A stretch of 64,000 nt of DNA from Anarhynchus alexandrinus (lineage: Eukaryota > Chordata > Aves > Charadriiformes > Charadriidae): the NCBI GenBank assembly GCA_008711295.1, contig VUYV01000011.1, positions 2,855,029 to 2,919,028 of the forward strand, read 5' to 3'. The notes under the pieces were generated by a model. The model made no database searches. It was not told the DNA's origin and saw nothing but the letters and a program-made list of their open reading frames with translations. Both the position numbers and the translations under genes were made by a program. This document shows positions 38,673-51,900 of the stretch, piece after piece; position 1 is the first letter of the stretch, and the number at the start of each line of letters is the position of its first letter.

Positions 38673-39914
38673 TTGTTGGGAAGGCTGCCAATTTTCCTTG
38701 GTTTCCCTTCTTTCCCTTTTGGGATAATACCTTGCTGAGTTCACAAGATAACTCTGAGGATTATGGACTTGGTTTGATTCTCATTACAGTCAGGAAAGCT
38801 AACATTGATAGCAGTAGGTGAAAGAGACAGCCTTATTTTAATAGGTTAGTGTTTAGAATAATCTCAAATTGAGGCTTTTTGTTTATTTGTATTTAGATAA
38901 CTACTGTGTAAACTTTAGATTTTTGCCTTTGAAACAGAATTGTTTTCCCAAGATGTGGTCCAAATAGCAGAACTTAAGTCTATTTTTGTTTTTGATTATG
39001 CCTTTATAGCCTTTCTTTGGGGTTATTTTATAGAGAGGTACAAACAGAATACAGGTATCTTGTACCTAATAAGCTTGTGGACCAGATGCTTCTCTTGCCT
39101 TTTTTTTTTCTCCTTTAGCAGGATTGAATTCCTTGCACTACAGCAACTGTAAAGTCATTACACTGCACTTAAAACAAAATGCAGAAAGGGATGACCTTTT
39201 GCTCGGACTTTGTATTGTTTGTATTGCTAAGCCTTATCACTGTCTTTCAGCAAAAGCCAGTTTAATCCTTAAACATTTGTATGTATAAGTATCTGTTCAG
39301 AATTGTCTATTGTTAGCTATCTGTGTTCTCATTGATTATAATGCTGTGCATCTCCACAATGCCTGCTATTTGCCTCTTGGATCTTCATTGTACAGGGTAG
39401 CGGTTATCTTCCTTGCTGATAGCATATCACCAATGGTACCAGTTAAGAGCTGAAAACACTTCCAGCATAATGGAAAGTTCCACTTTCGCCAGGATGACTC
39501 ACTAGTTAATTAACCCCTGGGATATTCTGCCTGGGATGGAGAGGCTTCCTGTGCCAACTTAAGAAAAAGTTCCAGGAAGATACTACTATATAACAAAAGA
39601 GAAATTTATCGGAATAATTTTATCTGCCTTGTAAGAATTATGTTTTCTTATACTTTCAATCTGCCGGAAAAAAGCTTGGAAACTAACTGAAAAATAGATA
39701 CTTTGGAAAGGGTTGCTTCTCTGAAATAACATCTTCCTTTGCTATAGGAGCAAAAAGACAACTGCTGTTAACACCACAAGAAGAATGGCCTTGTAATAGT
39801 GTGTGGAGGCAAGCAGTACAGGAGGCAGTAAATACCTTTTCCTCCCAGGAGGCCACAAGCTTTTGGCTTTAAGTAGGTCACACTTCAAATGTAGCAACCA
39901 AGAGGCCATTTGGC

Positions 39915-39953
39915 AGGGAAGAAAGAAAATGGGCTTGGTTTTTGGTGGTGGCA
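39915..39953 (+). repeat. 39-bp direct repeat, copy B
   Basis: Second copy, 1,281 bases after copy A, in the same orientation with a single G-to-T difference. Flanking sequences differ, so the duplicated unit is short. Confidence 0.8.
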
Positions 39954-40371
39954 GGGATTGGGAGGGCTGTTGGGACCATGAAGAGGCAAGGGGATGCTGC
40001 CCTGCAGAATGCTCTTCATGTGCCTGTCAGACATTGCTGAGAGTGAGTGAGTGGATGGAGTATGGTTTCACTGTCCAAGCCTGGTGTGGATGGAGTATGT
40101 AACTCATGACTTCAGCAGATTTGTTCTATGGGCTTCAAGAAACCTTTTGATGCCTTCATAGTGCTGGGGGCATGATTTACTTTTAGCAAGGAAACTTTGG
40201 CCGATCTGTAAGATTAAACTCGGTGTGTCTGTAGCAGACTTGAACCAAGCAGAGTGGTTCTGTACGTGAAGATAGATGTGATGGGTGTAAATTTCTCCAG
40301 TGAAGAGCTGTAATAAGGCCTGGGAGCTAGAAGGAAGCTCCAGAATTTGAGGTTTAACTCCCAGTAGTTTC

Positions 40372-40390
40372 AGAGAGAGAGAGAGAGAGA
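40372..40390. repeat. (AG)9 microsatellite
   Basis: Uninterrupted AG dinucleotide run in putative STN1 intron 1. Confidence 0.85.
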
Positions 40391-42838
40391 ACTCTTTTGC
40401 TGCACTAATCCTTCTTCCTCCAGGACAGGGAAGCAGTAAAAGATTTGGAGATGCTTCATTTAAGCTAGAAGTGTTGTTTGGACTTATGGCTACTGATCAG
40501 TTAACATTTGGGTATTTCAGACTTGACAACTGTTTACTGAAATACCAAAATGCAGATATTTTTAATCTCCGGTGGTGCTGCTTCATTGGTTTCCCCTCAG
40601 ATGCACGCATATGCAGGGGTGATTTCTGCTTTTTACTCCAATGAGTGGCTGTTCACGCAAAATACAAAAAGTTAGATAGGCTTGTTACCTGAGTCTCTCC
40701 TTTTGGCTTGTTAGCTCAGTCTGCCATCTGTCTAGGAGAAAAAATGGGTGCTGAGCTATGACAGACTTTGTAACCATGCAGAGTAAGTTGGGGGGCATGG
40801 TGCAGAAAGGAATATTACTTTGTATAAAATATGATCTTAGAGAACAAGACTGTGATTGTATCCATATTTCTTGTCAGGGGAAAAATGCCACTAAAAGTAA
40901 ATAGTTGGGGTTCTGTAGCACTGTTAAGGACAAAATTGTATATTACAAGTTCCTGTTTGCAGGTGGGAGACAGGATGACGCTGACCACTAGTGCTTCTCT
41001 TTATTCCAACTCATTATGTGTTAAACTTGATTGACTGTGTAGTGTGTACGTTTATTGATTGATGTGTGAACTCTTCTCATTCATCATGACCTTTTGTTGG
41101 GCTAATTTTCTTTTTATCTTTTTTCTCCCCCCCCCTTTTTTTTTATAGAAGCTATAAAAGCACAGTAGCATAGGGACAATGCAGGCAACTTTGTACTAGA
41201 GACTGCAAACAAAAAGAGAGGGATGGGGAAAACTAATTTCGTTATGAAAATGAGGACACTAAGTAAAATACAGGTTCAAACCATGTGTTTGCTTGGGGAA
41301 AGTTTATGGTCTAAATTTGACATAGACTATAGCAAGCAATGAGAGAACTGCCATATGGAGGAATAGCAGCTTTGCATTATTAAGGTCATACGGTTAACAG
41401 CTTAGTTTATAAATTTCTACTGAGCAGTATCTGCAATTCAGCAACAGAAAAAGGGTGCTTCATGGGGAGGCTTGAGTGAGATGGTGAGACATTTTTGAGT
41501 AGACAACGCACATGCAAAAGTGATAGATTGGGAAAAGCTGCCTGTAGTGTGGAGAGAGACATAAATCCAGGTGTAAACAAAACTAGTTTGTTACTTGAAT
41601 GTTGAAGTGACTGGTGGAACTGACTAAATCAAATACTTTCAATGTTTCACAAAACAAATGACCAGCCTAAGGAAGGTCAAAGTATTACTAACCTTTTGTT
41701 GGTTTAAAAAAAAAAAATTAAAAAAAAAAGGGAAATGAATGTAACTGTCACCTGCATTTCTTTTCACAGTGTAGAGTAGATGTCAGCAATGCTTTAACAT
41801 GATGTGCTACACTCTGCTTTTCTGCCCCAAATTAAAGTTTAAATGTGAAAAGAGAAATCATGCAGAATCCAAGCTCTGTTGTTTTTCAAAGAAGCAAGAT
41901 GCTATCGTGATATTCATGGCATGTTGCCTTTACATCAGTAGCTAGAAGCATCTCCTGCAGACTACAGAGATCACTGGCATCCTGTAGCAAGGAGTTGCTC
42001 CCTCTCAGGTGACTGTAGCTGCCAAATCTCAGCCCTGTTCCACACTATTCAAAATCAGTCCACTTACCACCTTTGCCCTACAGCTCTAAGTGGCTAACAG
42101 CCATTCGACAGTGACCTGCAAAGCTTACAGGAACAATTTAGCTATCCATACAGGAGAAGCTAATAAAAAGTATATTCAGCTTCCAAATCTCTGCAAGGAT
42201 CCTTCCTAAATTGAGTGCTGGTTTTTTTTGACATCAGCTCTGTGATAAGCAGAGAAGTGGCTCTGGTAATGGCAGAAGATAGCAGGCAAATCTGAAGAGG
42301 TAAAAGGGGGAAGTAATAATTACACAGTTATTGGAGACTGTATGCCCAAAAATAAAAAAAGAGCTGGCTGCTTTTGTTTTATATAAAGTAAGCCTTCCGC
42401 ACCACTGCAATAAAGCACAGGATGAACAATGAGGAAAATATGGAAGGAAAAGAGGAGGGGGTGGGGCAAATAATCAAGTGTACAGAAAGTAACCAACTAG
42501 TATCCCACAATCCTGCTCTTTTAAAGAAGTGTTGTATTTGGTTCTCTGTTTATGGGTCCATAGAGGAGAAATCCCTGAAATTCTATTTCATTTGAAGAAG
42601 CTGGGTGAAATGCTGTTGCTGTTGAGTCTCAGTACTTCAAGTAAATCATCAGTATAGATACTTTGAATATTTCATGTGGTGACACAAAGATAACATTGTA
42701 TTAGAGAAGTTCCTGTGTCTCTTCATTAGCTCTGCTGTGTTATTGTGTGTAAAATCACAAGCTATTTTTTCATTCACTTGGAACATATGTGAACAGCTCT
42801 TTACCTGTGTGGAAAATAATTACAAGTTCTTCTGTCTT

Positions 42839-42872
42839 TTGAATGCAGTCTGAGTTTGAATGCAGTCTGAGT
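42839..42872 (+). repeat. 17-bp tandem duplication over the STN1 start codon and splice acceptor
   Basis: TTGAATGCAGTCTGAGT occurs twice, exactly and head to tail (42839-42855 and 42856-42872). Each unit holds an ATG and a GCAG acceptor-like AG. Because 17 is not a multiple of three, the ATG in unit 1 (42843) is out of frame with STN1 and its frame stops within the exon. The unit 2 ATG (42860) is the in-frame start. Confidence 0.95.
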
Positions 42873-42992
42873 CCAAGAGGCGTGAAGAAGAGATGCCTTC
42901 TCTGCACTGGGGGCTGGATCCTGTATTTTCTGCATTTGCAAGACTCTATATTAAAGATATAAAAGAAATGAGAGAATCTAAACAAGTGCCAG
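42860..42992 (+). CDS. STN1: STN1 first coding exon (residues 1-44 plus one base)
   Basis: The frame is read from ATG 42860 ([20 protein letters not shown]) to a GTATGC donor at 42993. MQ at the start and the acidic EEE before the PSL-x-WGLDP motif match the mammalian N-terminus in length (21 residues to DP), which is why I chose this ATG. Its context is weak (T at -3). The next in-frame ATG (42893, residue 12) has G at -3 and lies just before the conserved block. The likely acceptor is the AG at 42847-42848 after the tract TTCTTCTGTCTTTT. Using the duplicated AG at 42864-42865 would remove Met1 and force Met12. Confidence 0.92.
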
Positions 42993-45900
42993 GTATGCAG
43001 AATGCTTCACAACCACCAATAAAGTAATTTTCCATGCCCCTAAGCTAAGTGATGTCAGTATCTTTAACAGTTCTAAGAACAACAGGTTATATGAGAAATC
43101 TATGTGAAAAATAAAATGTGTTCATTCTAATGGCTTTTCTTCCTCTCGTATATATATATATATATAGGTACAGAACCCCTTTTGCATTAAGGTAATGTTG
43201 TACTTCCTCTGTGTGGCAATGCATGTTATATTTTGATAAAGTTAACTCTAAAAATGCTGGTCCTTTCTGGCCTTAGGTGTTTTATCTTTCCACTGTCTCT
43301 ACAACACTTGAGAAGGATTTTATGCCTCTTTGTTGCAAAGTTTTGACAGTTGATGACATTGCTGTTTGTAGGTGTTTTGCTTTTTCCTCTGGATATTAGT
43401 ATATTATAAAACAGGTACAGGCGTTGAGGTTTTGTCTACTTAATTTCTAGATATGATAGATATATGACATTCTTCATACATTTGAACAACATTATTGTGA
43501 ATTCTGGCATCTGTGCTGAATCTTATACCACACCTTTTATTTCCTAACCATTGTTGGAAATTGTATGCTTTGCAGTCTGTTTCCTGCTGGTCTTCAGCCA
43601 ATATCACCCGCATGTGTACATTGTCTAAAGCAACATGGGTCTGACCTTGAATTTCTGTTTTCACTACAAAGACTTTAAGTAGACTGCAGTGTGTTTTCTG
43701 CTGTAGAAGCATTCATTACTCCAAACTGAAGCTTGACAAGGTGCGAGATTATCAGGGGGGAACCCAAGGAACTTAAAATTAATGAGGAAAATCAGTAAGC
43801 CTGATAAAAAAGATAAACCTGATAAAAAGTGTGTGGGTTTGGTTTGGTTTTAGTGTTTTGTTTGGGTTTTTTCTTATTTTTTTTTTCCTCCACAGAGACG
43901 AGGTACATCTGTTTGGCTCTTTGAATAAGCTCTGCCTTGCAGGTTTTGTTATTCTTATTTATCGTTCTTTAACAGTAAGGATAACAGCAGTGCTATTCTT
44001 GCAGAAATGAAGGACTAGTGGTTTTTTTTGCGCTTCTCGCAACAATTTTTATGTATGTAGGGACTTCACAAACTGCGAAGCTCAGTATATATACCTCTTT
44101 GTTATTTAATACAATGGGAGACTTTAGTTTTAAATCCATTGGAAGAATCAGGCTACGGTCTGTTGTTGATGTTTACACTAGAGCAAGTAGTACTTAGAGG
44201 CCTTTTTAAAGTGTGCAGTCTTATAGTAGTACTGGTGTAGCAAATGCATCTGGTAAAAACTGTTCCTGTTTCAATTAGAGACGTTTTAATTGTTTTCAAA
44301 CAAAATACAAAACAATTCAGTGTCAGCAGAATAGGATTGTAGTTTGGACTTGGACATTAGTGCATACACACTCAATAATACATTCAGAAGAATTAAACTT
44401 ATCAACAGCAACAAACATTTCACAAGAGCAGGAACAGTCCTAGAAAGTACAATCCTGCTCTCTTTTCTTCACCTCTAAATTACGTGAATTTCCCTTCTCA
44501 CCTCCCTTCCAGTTCTTTTATTTGAGTGAGTTGTCTTTTGCTTCAGGAACTCTTTCAGTTTTGTTACTACTATTTTTTTTTTTTTTTTTTTCTGAGATAA
44601 TCCTAAGGAAGTGGTATCTGTCATGTCAAGATATCAGCCTTTAAAATTGGTGCATGCAAGCTTTCTCCACTTCCTGTGCATCTGGCGTTTTGCACAACTA
44701 AGCTTGCTTGCAATCCCGTATCATTTTCAAAACCAAACTTTAAAGAATAAAATGAAATTTCATAGAACAAACATCCTGAATTTTGTTCATTCTCCTGGTG
44801 CTGTGTATATACTAAACCAGACATCTTTCGGCGTATCTTATTTATTGGCAACAAAGGATAGCACAACAGAAACACTAAAAAAAAGATCTTTTGGGGAAGG
44901 AAGAAGGTAGGTGTTTGCTGTCAATGTTTCCTGCCTTTAATGGGTCTGTTAAAGACCAGCTGAAGCTAACTATACGATTGGCTATAAATCAGTCATTGAG
45001 TAATGGTAATTAAGAATGAATGAGTGCAAAACAAAGAGTTGTAACTAGGAGAAATGGAAAGAAACACAGACTGAATGTCAGGAAAAACATCCTTAGAATG
45101 ACATCTGCTAAACTCTGGAGCAGCCTTCCTACAAAAAAGGTCGGATCCCCTTCACTGGGATTGTTTATATCCTGACTGTACAGATTGCCAGGAATTTACT
45201 GTACGGAACAGTCTTGCATTGGACCTGAGGAAATGGACTGAATGACCTAATAAGTTTTTTCTTTCCATTTTTAAGCATTAGGATTTGATGCCACAATGAC
45301 TAATCCCTTAAAACAACACAGAGGAAACCAGTAAACCTGGCCAATTACTCTCCTGCTATAAATGGTGACAAGAAGGCTGGAAAACCTCCCAGATAAAAAC
45401 AGCAGTTGTCTTCTAGGCCTCTACATGAGAGTGGGTGTCAAACTCTGTTGTAACACATAATCACATAATGGAAATGAGCTTTTCTCAGAGTTGTCGTGCA
45501 CCACTGCATTGTGACAGCTTATCAACAAGTGAGGGAAGCTACAAATAGCATAAAAGGAGGTAATAATAATTAAAGCAATGGCAAACATCTGAGTGCTCAG
45601 AAATGCTGGTAAAGACATGACCAGAACTTGCCCTAGAGAGCTCTGTACCTATAGCCCCCTATACCACTGCTGTGGCTTCCTGTTGTGGTAACAACATATC
45701 AATGTATGTGATGTTTACTGAGTTACTAGGAGCTTGACTGAATGTGCTTGCACATAGGTTCAAATGTTTAGTATGTTTTTATTGCTACCAATAAGAACAT
45801 AATTTGAACAAATAAGCTGAGAGGAGAAACAATTTACACCTTGAAGTCATCAAGTTCAACAACTTTTAACAGTGTAAATATAATTTCATCTTTCAGATTA

Positions 45901-48900
45901 ATTCTGGTAGTTTCTTGTAGAGTAAGGGTGGAGTTCTGTGTGAGTTTATGGGGATGGAGAGAACCGGTTTTATCTGGTCACTGTCATTGGCCAAAACTCA
46001 GCTTACTAACTGGGAAATGAACATAATAACATGTGGCTTGTTTGCACAGTCAAGAGCTTGGAGTCTCTGCTCAACAGACTTACCCTGAAACTGACCCAGA
46101 CCTTCTTTTATAGAGATTTGTAAGGTTTAGTGAATAATTATATACACTGGGAGCATCTCCATTGAGGGTTTCTACAGCAGTGTTTATTCGTGTCCTGGTA
46201 AATGGAATGAGAGAAGAGTGGACAGACCTGCTAAACATTCTCTACTGACCAGTGACTGCAGGATTAGTATAGTCAGCTCTAAGATGACAGCCATAGATGC
46301 ATTCTCAAAACATTGTGGTGGATTTTTTCTGAGCAAAACTTGTGTTTATGAGTTGCTTGGCTGATCACCTGTGATTTCTTCTGAAACTTTGAGGGTTTTG
46401 TCTTTCTTACATGAAGAAAGTTAATTCCAGGCTCATTTAAGGCTGCCAGCTATGTAGGACAAGTTATTTTTGGGTTTGATTTATTTTTTTTTATATACAG
46501 AACATTTTTCTGACTCCCTTGCTGCAGTGTTTCTTTTTCGCTTTGTAAGAATAAGACTTGCCACAGTGTATGGAGCCAAATGTTCCCTTCTGAGTCCCTT
46601 GAGTTATCTAGTTTCTAGAAGACAGTTATTGAACATCCCAGATGGCATATCTGAGTAAAGCAGCAGTATTCGAAAACTGAAGAAAACACATTGACTGAAA
46701 ATTAGCCAGCCCAGGATCTATCTGGAGCTTATTGCCCTATTATCCTTCTGCTAGTGGACTGTGAAGCTTCAGTGTATCATGTTTACATCAGTGTTTGTTA
46801 ACAACATTTGTTACTCTCATGAAAGGGGTTACAGCATGTGACAACCTCAGTGCTGTCAAAGTCCACTGTGCTCTGATTCCTCACTGTTTCCTGGACATGT
46901 TTTTACATGTTATTCTTATTCAAGTCATCTTTATAGATGCACAAAAATAGCTTTGAAGGGATGTTTTTAGAACGTGTTATTTCAGAAACTGAAGTTCAGG
47001 ATGCTGTCCATGATGACTGCATAGTGTACTCTGCAATCTAAGAGGGTTGTTTCTCTCCCCCTGCCCCCCATGGTTCCTGTTCTTTGAGAAATCAAAGACA
47101 GAATTATGTTAGTTTTCCTTTTGGAGGCTCTGCCTTAATCAGGAACAGCTGCATTGTGAGACGCTCAAACTGCTTCCATTGTGTTCTATTATTTATTCTG
47201 AAGCCTGGTGAAGATGAAAAAAAAAAACCCAAACAAACCAACAAAAAAAACCACCAAAAACCCCAAACCTAAACCAAAATTAAACAACAAAACAAAAAAG
47301 CTTAAACCCTCTCCTAATGCCTGCAGCAAGCAATCTGTTTTTCAGATCCAAGTGTGCAAGAAAACAAGAGGTTAATGAAGTTCTGACACTCTACAAAGGC
47401 AAACTTTTGGTATCCTAAATAGAGCTGGTATTTCTTCCTTCTAGTGTTCCTTGTCCTCAGTGATCCAGGGGATTTTTCACGTGACTAGGCATTGTATAAT
47501 TTAAGATATATTAAATGTGTAAGAAAATAAGTTTTTTACTGACAAATGTGACTATGTAGGGTAGGATGTTGAAAGAAATAGTTATACTTACCAAGAATGT
47601 TCTGTGTCTAGGTATATTCTTTTATAACGGACATCCAGTAAGACAGGTGGATGTTGTCGGGATAGTGGTCCAAATGAAAGAGCGAGATGCCTTTTATAAT
47701 TATGGAGGTAAGAAAAGTTTCTTTCTTCTTGCACTTACCAGCCTTCTAATCTTAGTTACCATTAGAACTTAAAGGTTGCCTTATTTGATCATTGTCTGCT
47801 CTTGAAACAACTGAGCTCTTATCCTAGTACAATGTGTATCTGCAGCTCAGATTACTTAGAAAACTTTTACTACTTTTTATCTCCACTTTAAAAGCAGAGA
47901 AACAAATAGTTAAAACAGAGTAACGGATTCGTTTGGGGTCATCTAGCAAATCTGAATTTTGGTTACTGCTTTGCCACTGGACTCCACCATCTTCCTCTCA
48001 TATATATGTATGCAGTTCCATTGGTCAGACACAAATGGATTTAGCAGTGCATGCAAATGGGAAGTCACTTCTTCCTTTTTTGAACCTTAAAAATCCTTTC
48101 TGACTTCTTGTATGTTTTGTCGTATCTTGGAGCCAGCTTTTAATAGCAGTCAGGAGTTTGTTTATATTTAGATGCATAAGAGTCTTAGCAAATCTAACCA
48201 AGGCATCATCGTACCAGTCCTTGCCAACACCAGCTGGGAGTTGTCTCCTCTTTATTGCTTTTCCCAATATTCAGACTATTTTATTAACATGGAAACATCT
48301 GATTGTCATTGTGTTCAGCTGTCTTTTTCATCTGGAGAAAAAGCAAAGTGGAGTAGTGGTGATGTGGCAAGTTTCAAAAAGTGGGGGAGGTCATCTTACA
48401 GTAGAAAAGGGGAGCCAAATGTGTAGATGCTATCGAAGCACTTGAAGGACTCATGTCCAGTGTCTTCCTCTGCCATGGGTTTCCACATGATGGAAGTAAT
48501 CATAAGGTGCCTCTTCTTATCGAATTCCTTCACTTACAAAAATTGAGCCAGCAGCAATTCCCTGACTCACAGGAGTATTGTGAAGATACAGTTGACAACT
48601 TAACCAGGTCCCAGCTTCCACACCACCTGCAGTTGCATCATACTGCTGCAGAGTAGCATTAACTGCATATAGCATACCCTGCGCTGGGTGTGGCTGCTTA
48701 GAGGTGACTCTGTGCTCTCTAGAAATGTCCCTGCAAGTTTATTGGAGTGGATGTTTTCTAGATTTTTCTTTTTAAGTCTAATTTCTGGATGTTTGTTATT
48801 ACTCTGCCATTATGCTAAATAATGAGTTGACAGTAAATATTTTGAAGCACAAGTTTCTCTGGCAGTTGAAGTAGCACAGGCTAAACAAGCACCTAAGTTA

Positions 48901-51900
48901 AGAGGTGAAGATGTGATTGATGATGTAATGAAGTGTTGAAACATAAACTGAACATCAGCTATTATTCTTTTATTGCGCTAGTATGCAAATTCAGTTATCA
49001 CTTCATGAGAACAGAGAAAGACAGGCTTAAAATGACCAAGGCAAAACCAGTTCTATAAGCAAGGATTTCCCACACTGCACTCAGCATTAGTTCTGATGTA
49101 AACTTGTTGGAAATGTTTGATTGGGGCAGAAAATGGAGGACTAGAAATAAAAAGAAACTGCAGAGTAGTGGAATTAAGGCCTTAGTGTTAGATCAGCCGA
49201 CCTTTAAGTACAGCTCTCAGTGAGCCTGGCTTCCTGCTGTCCTTTCACATCCAGCTCCACTCTTTGTTCCAGCAGTTCCTGGTCTGAGCTTTCAGGCTAC
49301 CTGCCAGGGTGCCCCTCCCCAGCCTGCCCTCCCTTTCAGGCAGGCTGACTCCGCCAGTGTAAAATTGTAACTTCTTAGACAGTTTCCTGCATGTAACTTC
49401 TTGTATCTCTCAGTTCAACAGACTCTGTTTGGTGAGTCACAGAGCAGGCATTGCATCAGTTGAGTGCTGCACGCTGCTCAGTACTTGCGCACTTTCCATC
49501 TGCTTAAAAGTGACTTACAAAGCAATTCCCCCTTTGTACTTTTTCTCTGATAGAGAACTGAAATCTCTTTGTGTCGCTGCCACCATCTCCCCCCCCACAC
49601 CATTTCCTATCTGTCTACTTCAGAATACACACCACTCATTTTAAGAGAATCTTAGGTCCTCTCTGTGCTGAAAACCATACAGCTAGAACTGGTAAAAAAA
49701 TAATAATTGTAAAAGAAAGTGAATTGACTCTTTCCTGGCTTAAAAAAAATAATTATTACATGCTGTGTAAAACCTGTTTTTGACATTTTGATTTGATTAT
49801 TTATTGCTATTATTATGATCAATTCGGAGAAGGATATCTAATTAAAGTATAGCTTTGAACAAGCTCATGTTTTAGCTAATGCACCTTTCAAACCTCTTTT
49901 TTTTCCTTTCCTTTTTAACAAAACCAAACATCACATGTGGTTTTCCTTATACTCCAGAACTGTTTTGAAAGGCTGAAAGGCATTTGCCTTAAAAACAAAT
50001 GAAAAAAATCTCAGCAGGATCTCAGTAGGCTCACACAGGCCCTACAAGAACCATGCCCCTTTTGTTATAAAGAAATAAAAATGAACATAATTACCTAATT
50101 TACCCAGGTAGCTTTGAGAGTGCTACCCCTCAAATAGTTAATGTAAGAGTCAAAAAAACCCAAACAAACAAAACAAAATAGAACCCCCCCCAAAAACAAC
50201 CAAACAAAAGTTTAAATCCAAAGAGATGAGGAAGGGTGGCGCAGGGAGCACAGGAAGTTTTCAAAAGCTTGTAGACCCCTTGAGTGCTTTTAAAATAGAT
50301 TAACATTCTCCTGTCTAATTAGAATACAATTGCAAGAGTTCTCAGTCATCTGTGCTTCAGGAGTTATTTGTCTTTTTGCGCAAAGCTTTTATTTGTGAAC
50401 TGTGAGCCTTGCTCTGCTACCAGATTGCTTGTGTGGTCAAGAACAGGTCAGTCTCTCCAGGACTCCATTTTCAGCTGTTACATTGATGAGGAGGAGTCTG
50501 GCCTCCTAATCCTTCAGTCTTGTTTGTTTTGCTTCTAAGCCTTTCTTAGGAAGCATATCTGTTGCAGCTGGTGCAACAGCCAGTTGTGAGCTGGAACATC
50601 TAGAAGCTGCAGTAATGCAATAAGTGAAATGTCATCTGCCCTGTTTCTTATTGCCATTGCTGGCTTGCATGAATGGCTTGGCATGGCATATGGGGGCTCT
50701 GACTCCTACTGAAATAGTTGCTTTTTGTCTCTACCAAGGAGAGGAAATCCTACCAGCTAGATCATTATCTATGCTCTGGTACAAAATTAAAGCTGCTGAA
50801 ACAGCTGCAGACACAGCAACTCAAAAGGGGGATAGCAATGAGATGAGCATACTTTTGTGATGGAATTTGGAATCGCCTGCATCTTATAAGTGCTGTATAT
50901 TTGTTATTAGGAATGTGCAGCTAAGCCACTGGGAAACAGGAAGGCAAGACAATGATTTGCAATTGGACCCCCCAAATAGGGAGATTGTTTCAAAACATGT
51001 GAGACAATGCAAAGGCATTTTGCTTTGATGATATGGTTCCCAGAGGAAGCGACTGCAGGTACCAATCAGTATTTTCCTGGTAAACATTGCTGTTACTTTT
51101 GTAGTCATGGATCAGGTTTAAGGAGCAGAAGAAAATTGCAGATTCCAATTTGTGAAGAGGGGAAGCTCAGTCTTGCAGATGGCCACATTTAAGGAGGAAG
51201 GTGCTTGGAGCATTAGCTGGACTGGAAACATGACCCTAGCTGTGATTTGACAGGCATTTAGTGCATTTTTATTTAGGGAGTGTTTGTTGCACATGCCATC
51301 TATGTGCAGTCTCTTTATATGTAGAACAATTGATTCTTCTGATAGTTTTCATTGGATTTTGTCTTTTTCTGCTGTCTTTGACAATGCAGTGCCCGGGCAG
51401 AAATTGCAAAACTTATTTTGATTAAGTACTAACAAAACAGGAAAAGCTAGGCAGCTCCTGTGTTCGGGAGAAGGTGTTAAGCTTTTTCAGCAACGGAAGT
51501 GGCTTGCATACCACCAGTACATATACTTTAAGTTGGGAATTCCTGGCCTAGAGCAGAACCACAAGCATGTGCTGTCCTCTGTCCTTCCTAGAGGAGCTGC
51601 CTTTCTGCTCTCTCAAACATCCTCTTGCACAGGAAACACGAGCAGACTTTGTGCACGGTATTAGCATGGAAATCAATGCGGCTGGAAGTAGCAGCACTCC
51701 TAGTCTGTCTATTCACGTGACTATACCACCCATTGTTGAAGTGCTGTTTTCTCACTGTTACAGTAATGCTTCTGTGTTTTGTGCCTGGTTTCCTATTTTA
51801 ATTTGTCTGGCTTCAGCTTTCAACACTGACTCTTTTTCTGACCTTGTCAATGAGATTAAAACCCCTTAGTATCCAATATGTACTGAAGCCTTATAATTTA

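Larger units (their letters stand above)
26528..42848 (+). other. STN1: Putative STN1 intron 1 (or intergenic plus intron)
   Basis: About 16.3 kb between the CpG island and the first STN1 coding exon, without any recognisable coding exon of another gene. It holds a possible ancient SINE-like remnant (27991-28085), one ambiguous base (29565), a pyrimidine-biased block (29740-30900), a repeated 39-bp motif (38634 and 39915), simple repeats, and a splice-acceptor-like site at 41149. Otherwise I see nothing in it. Confidence 0.5.
42993..47611 (+). other. STN1: STN1 intron between coding exons 1 and 2
   Basis: GT-AG intron of 4,619 bases. It contains a (TA)9 run, a T run at about 44572-44592, a CR1 fragment (45041-45290) and an A/C-only tract (47217-47299). 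No coding exon of another gene is seen. Confidence 0.85.

Noticed and set aside
42843..42962. Open frame from the first ATG in the STN1 start region
   Set aside because: Out of frame with STN1, ends after about 39 codons, and probably lies partly in the intron because the best acceptor is downstream of this ATG. Kept only as part of the duplication finding.
43877..43905. Acceptor-like TTTTTTTTCCTCCACAG in the STN1 intron
   Set aside because: No coding continuation in any phase that fits STN1, and the flanking exons already join in frame. A decoy site.
48025..48267. 80-codon minus-strand frame with a protein-like look
   Set aside because: No family match and no splice context. It overlaps two plus-strand frames, which is typical of chance frames in intron sequence.
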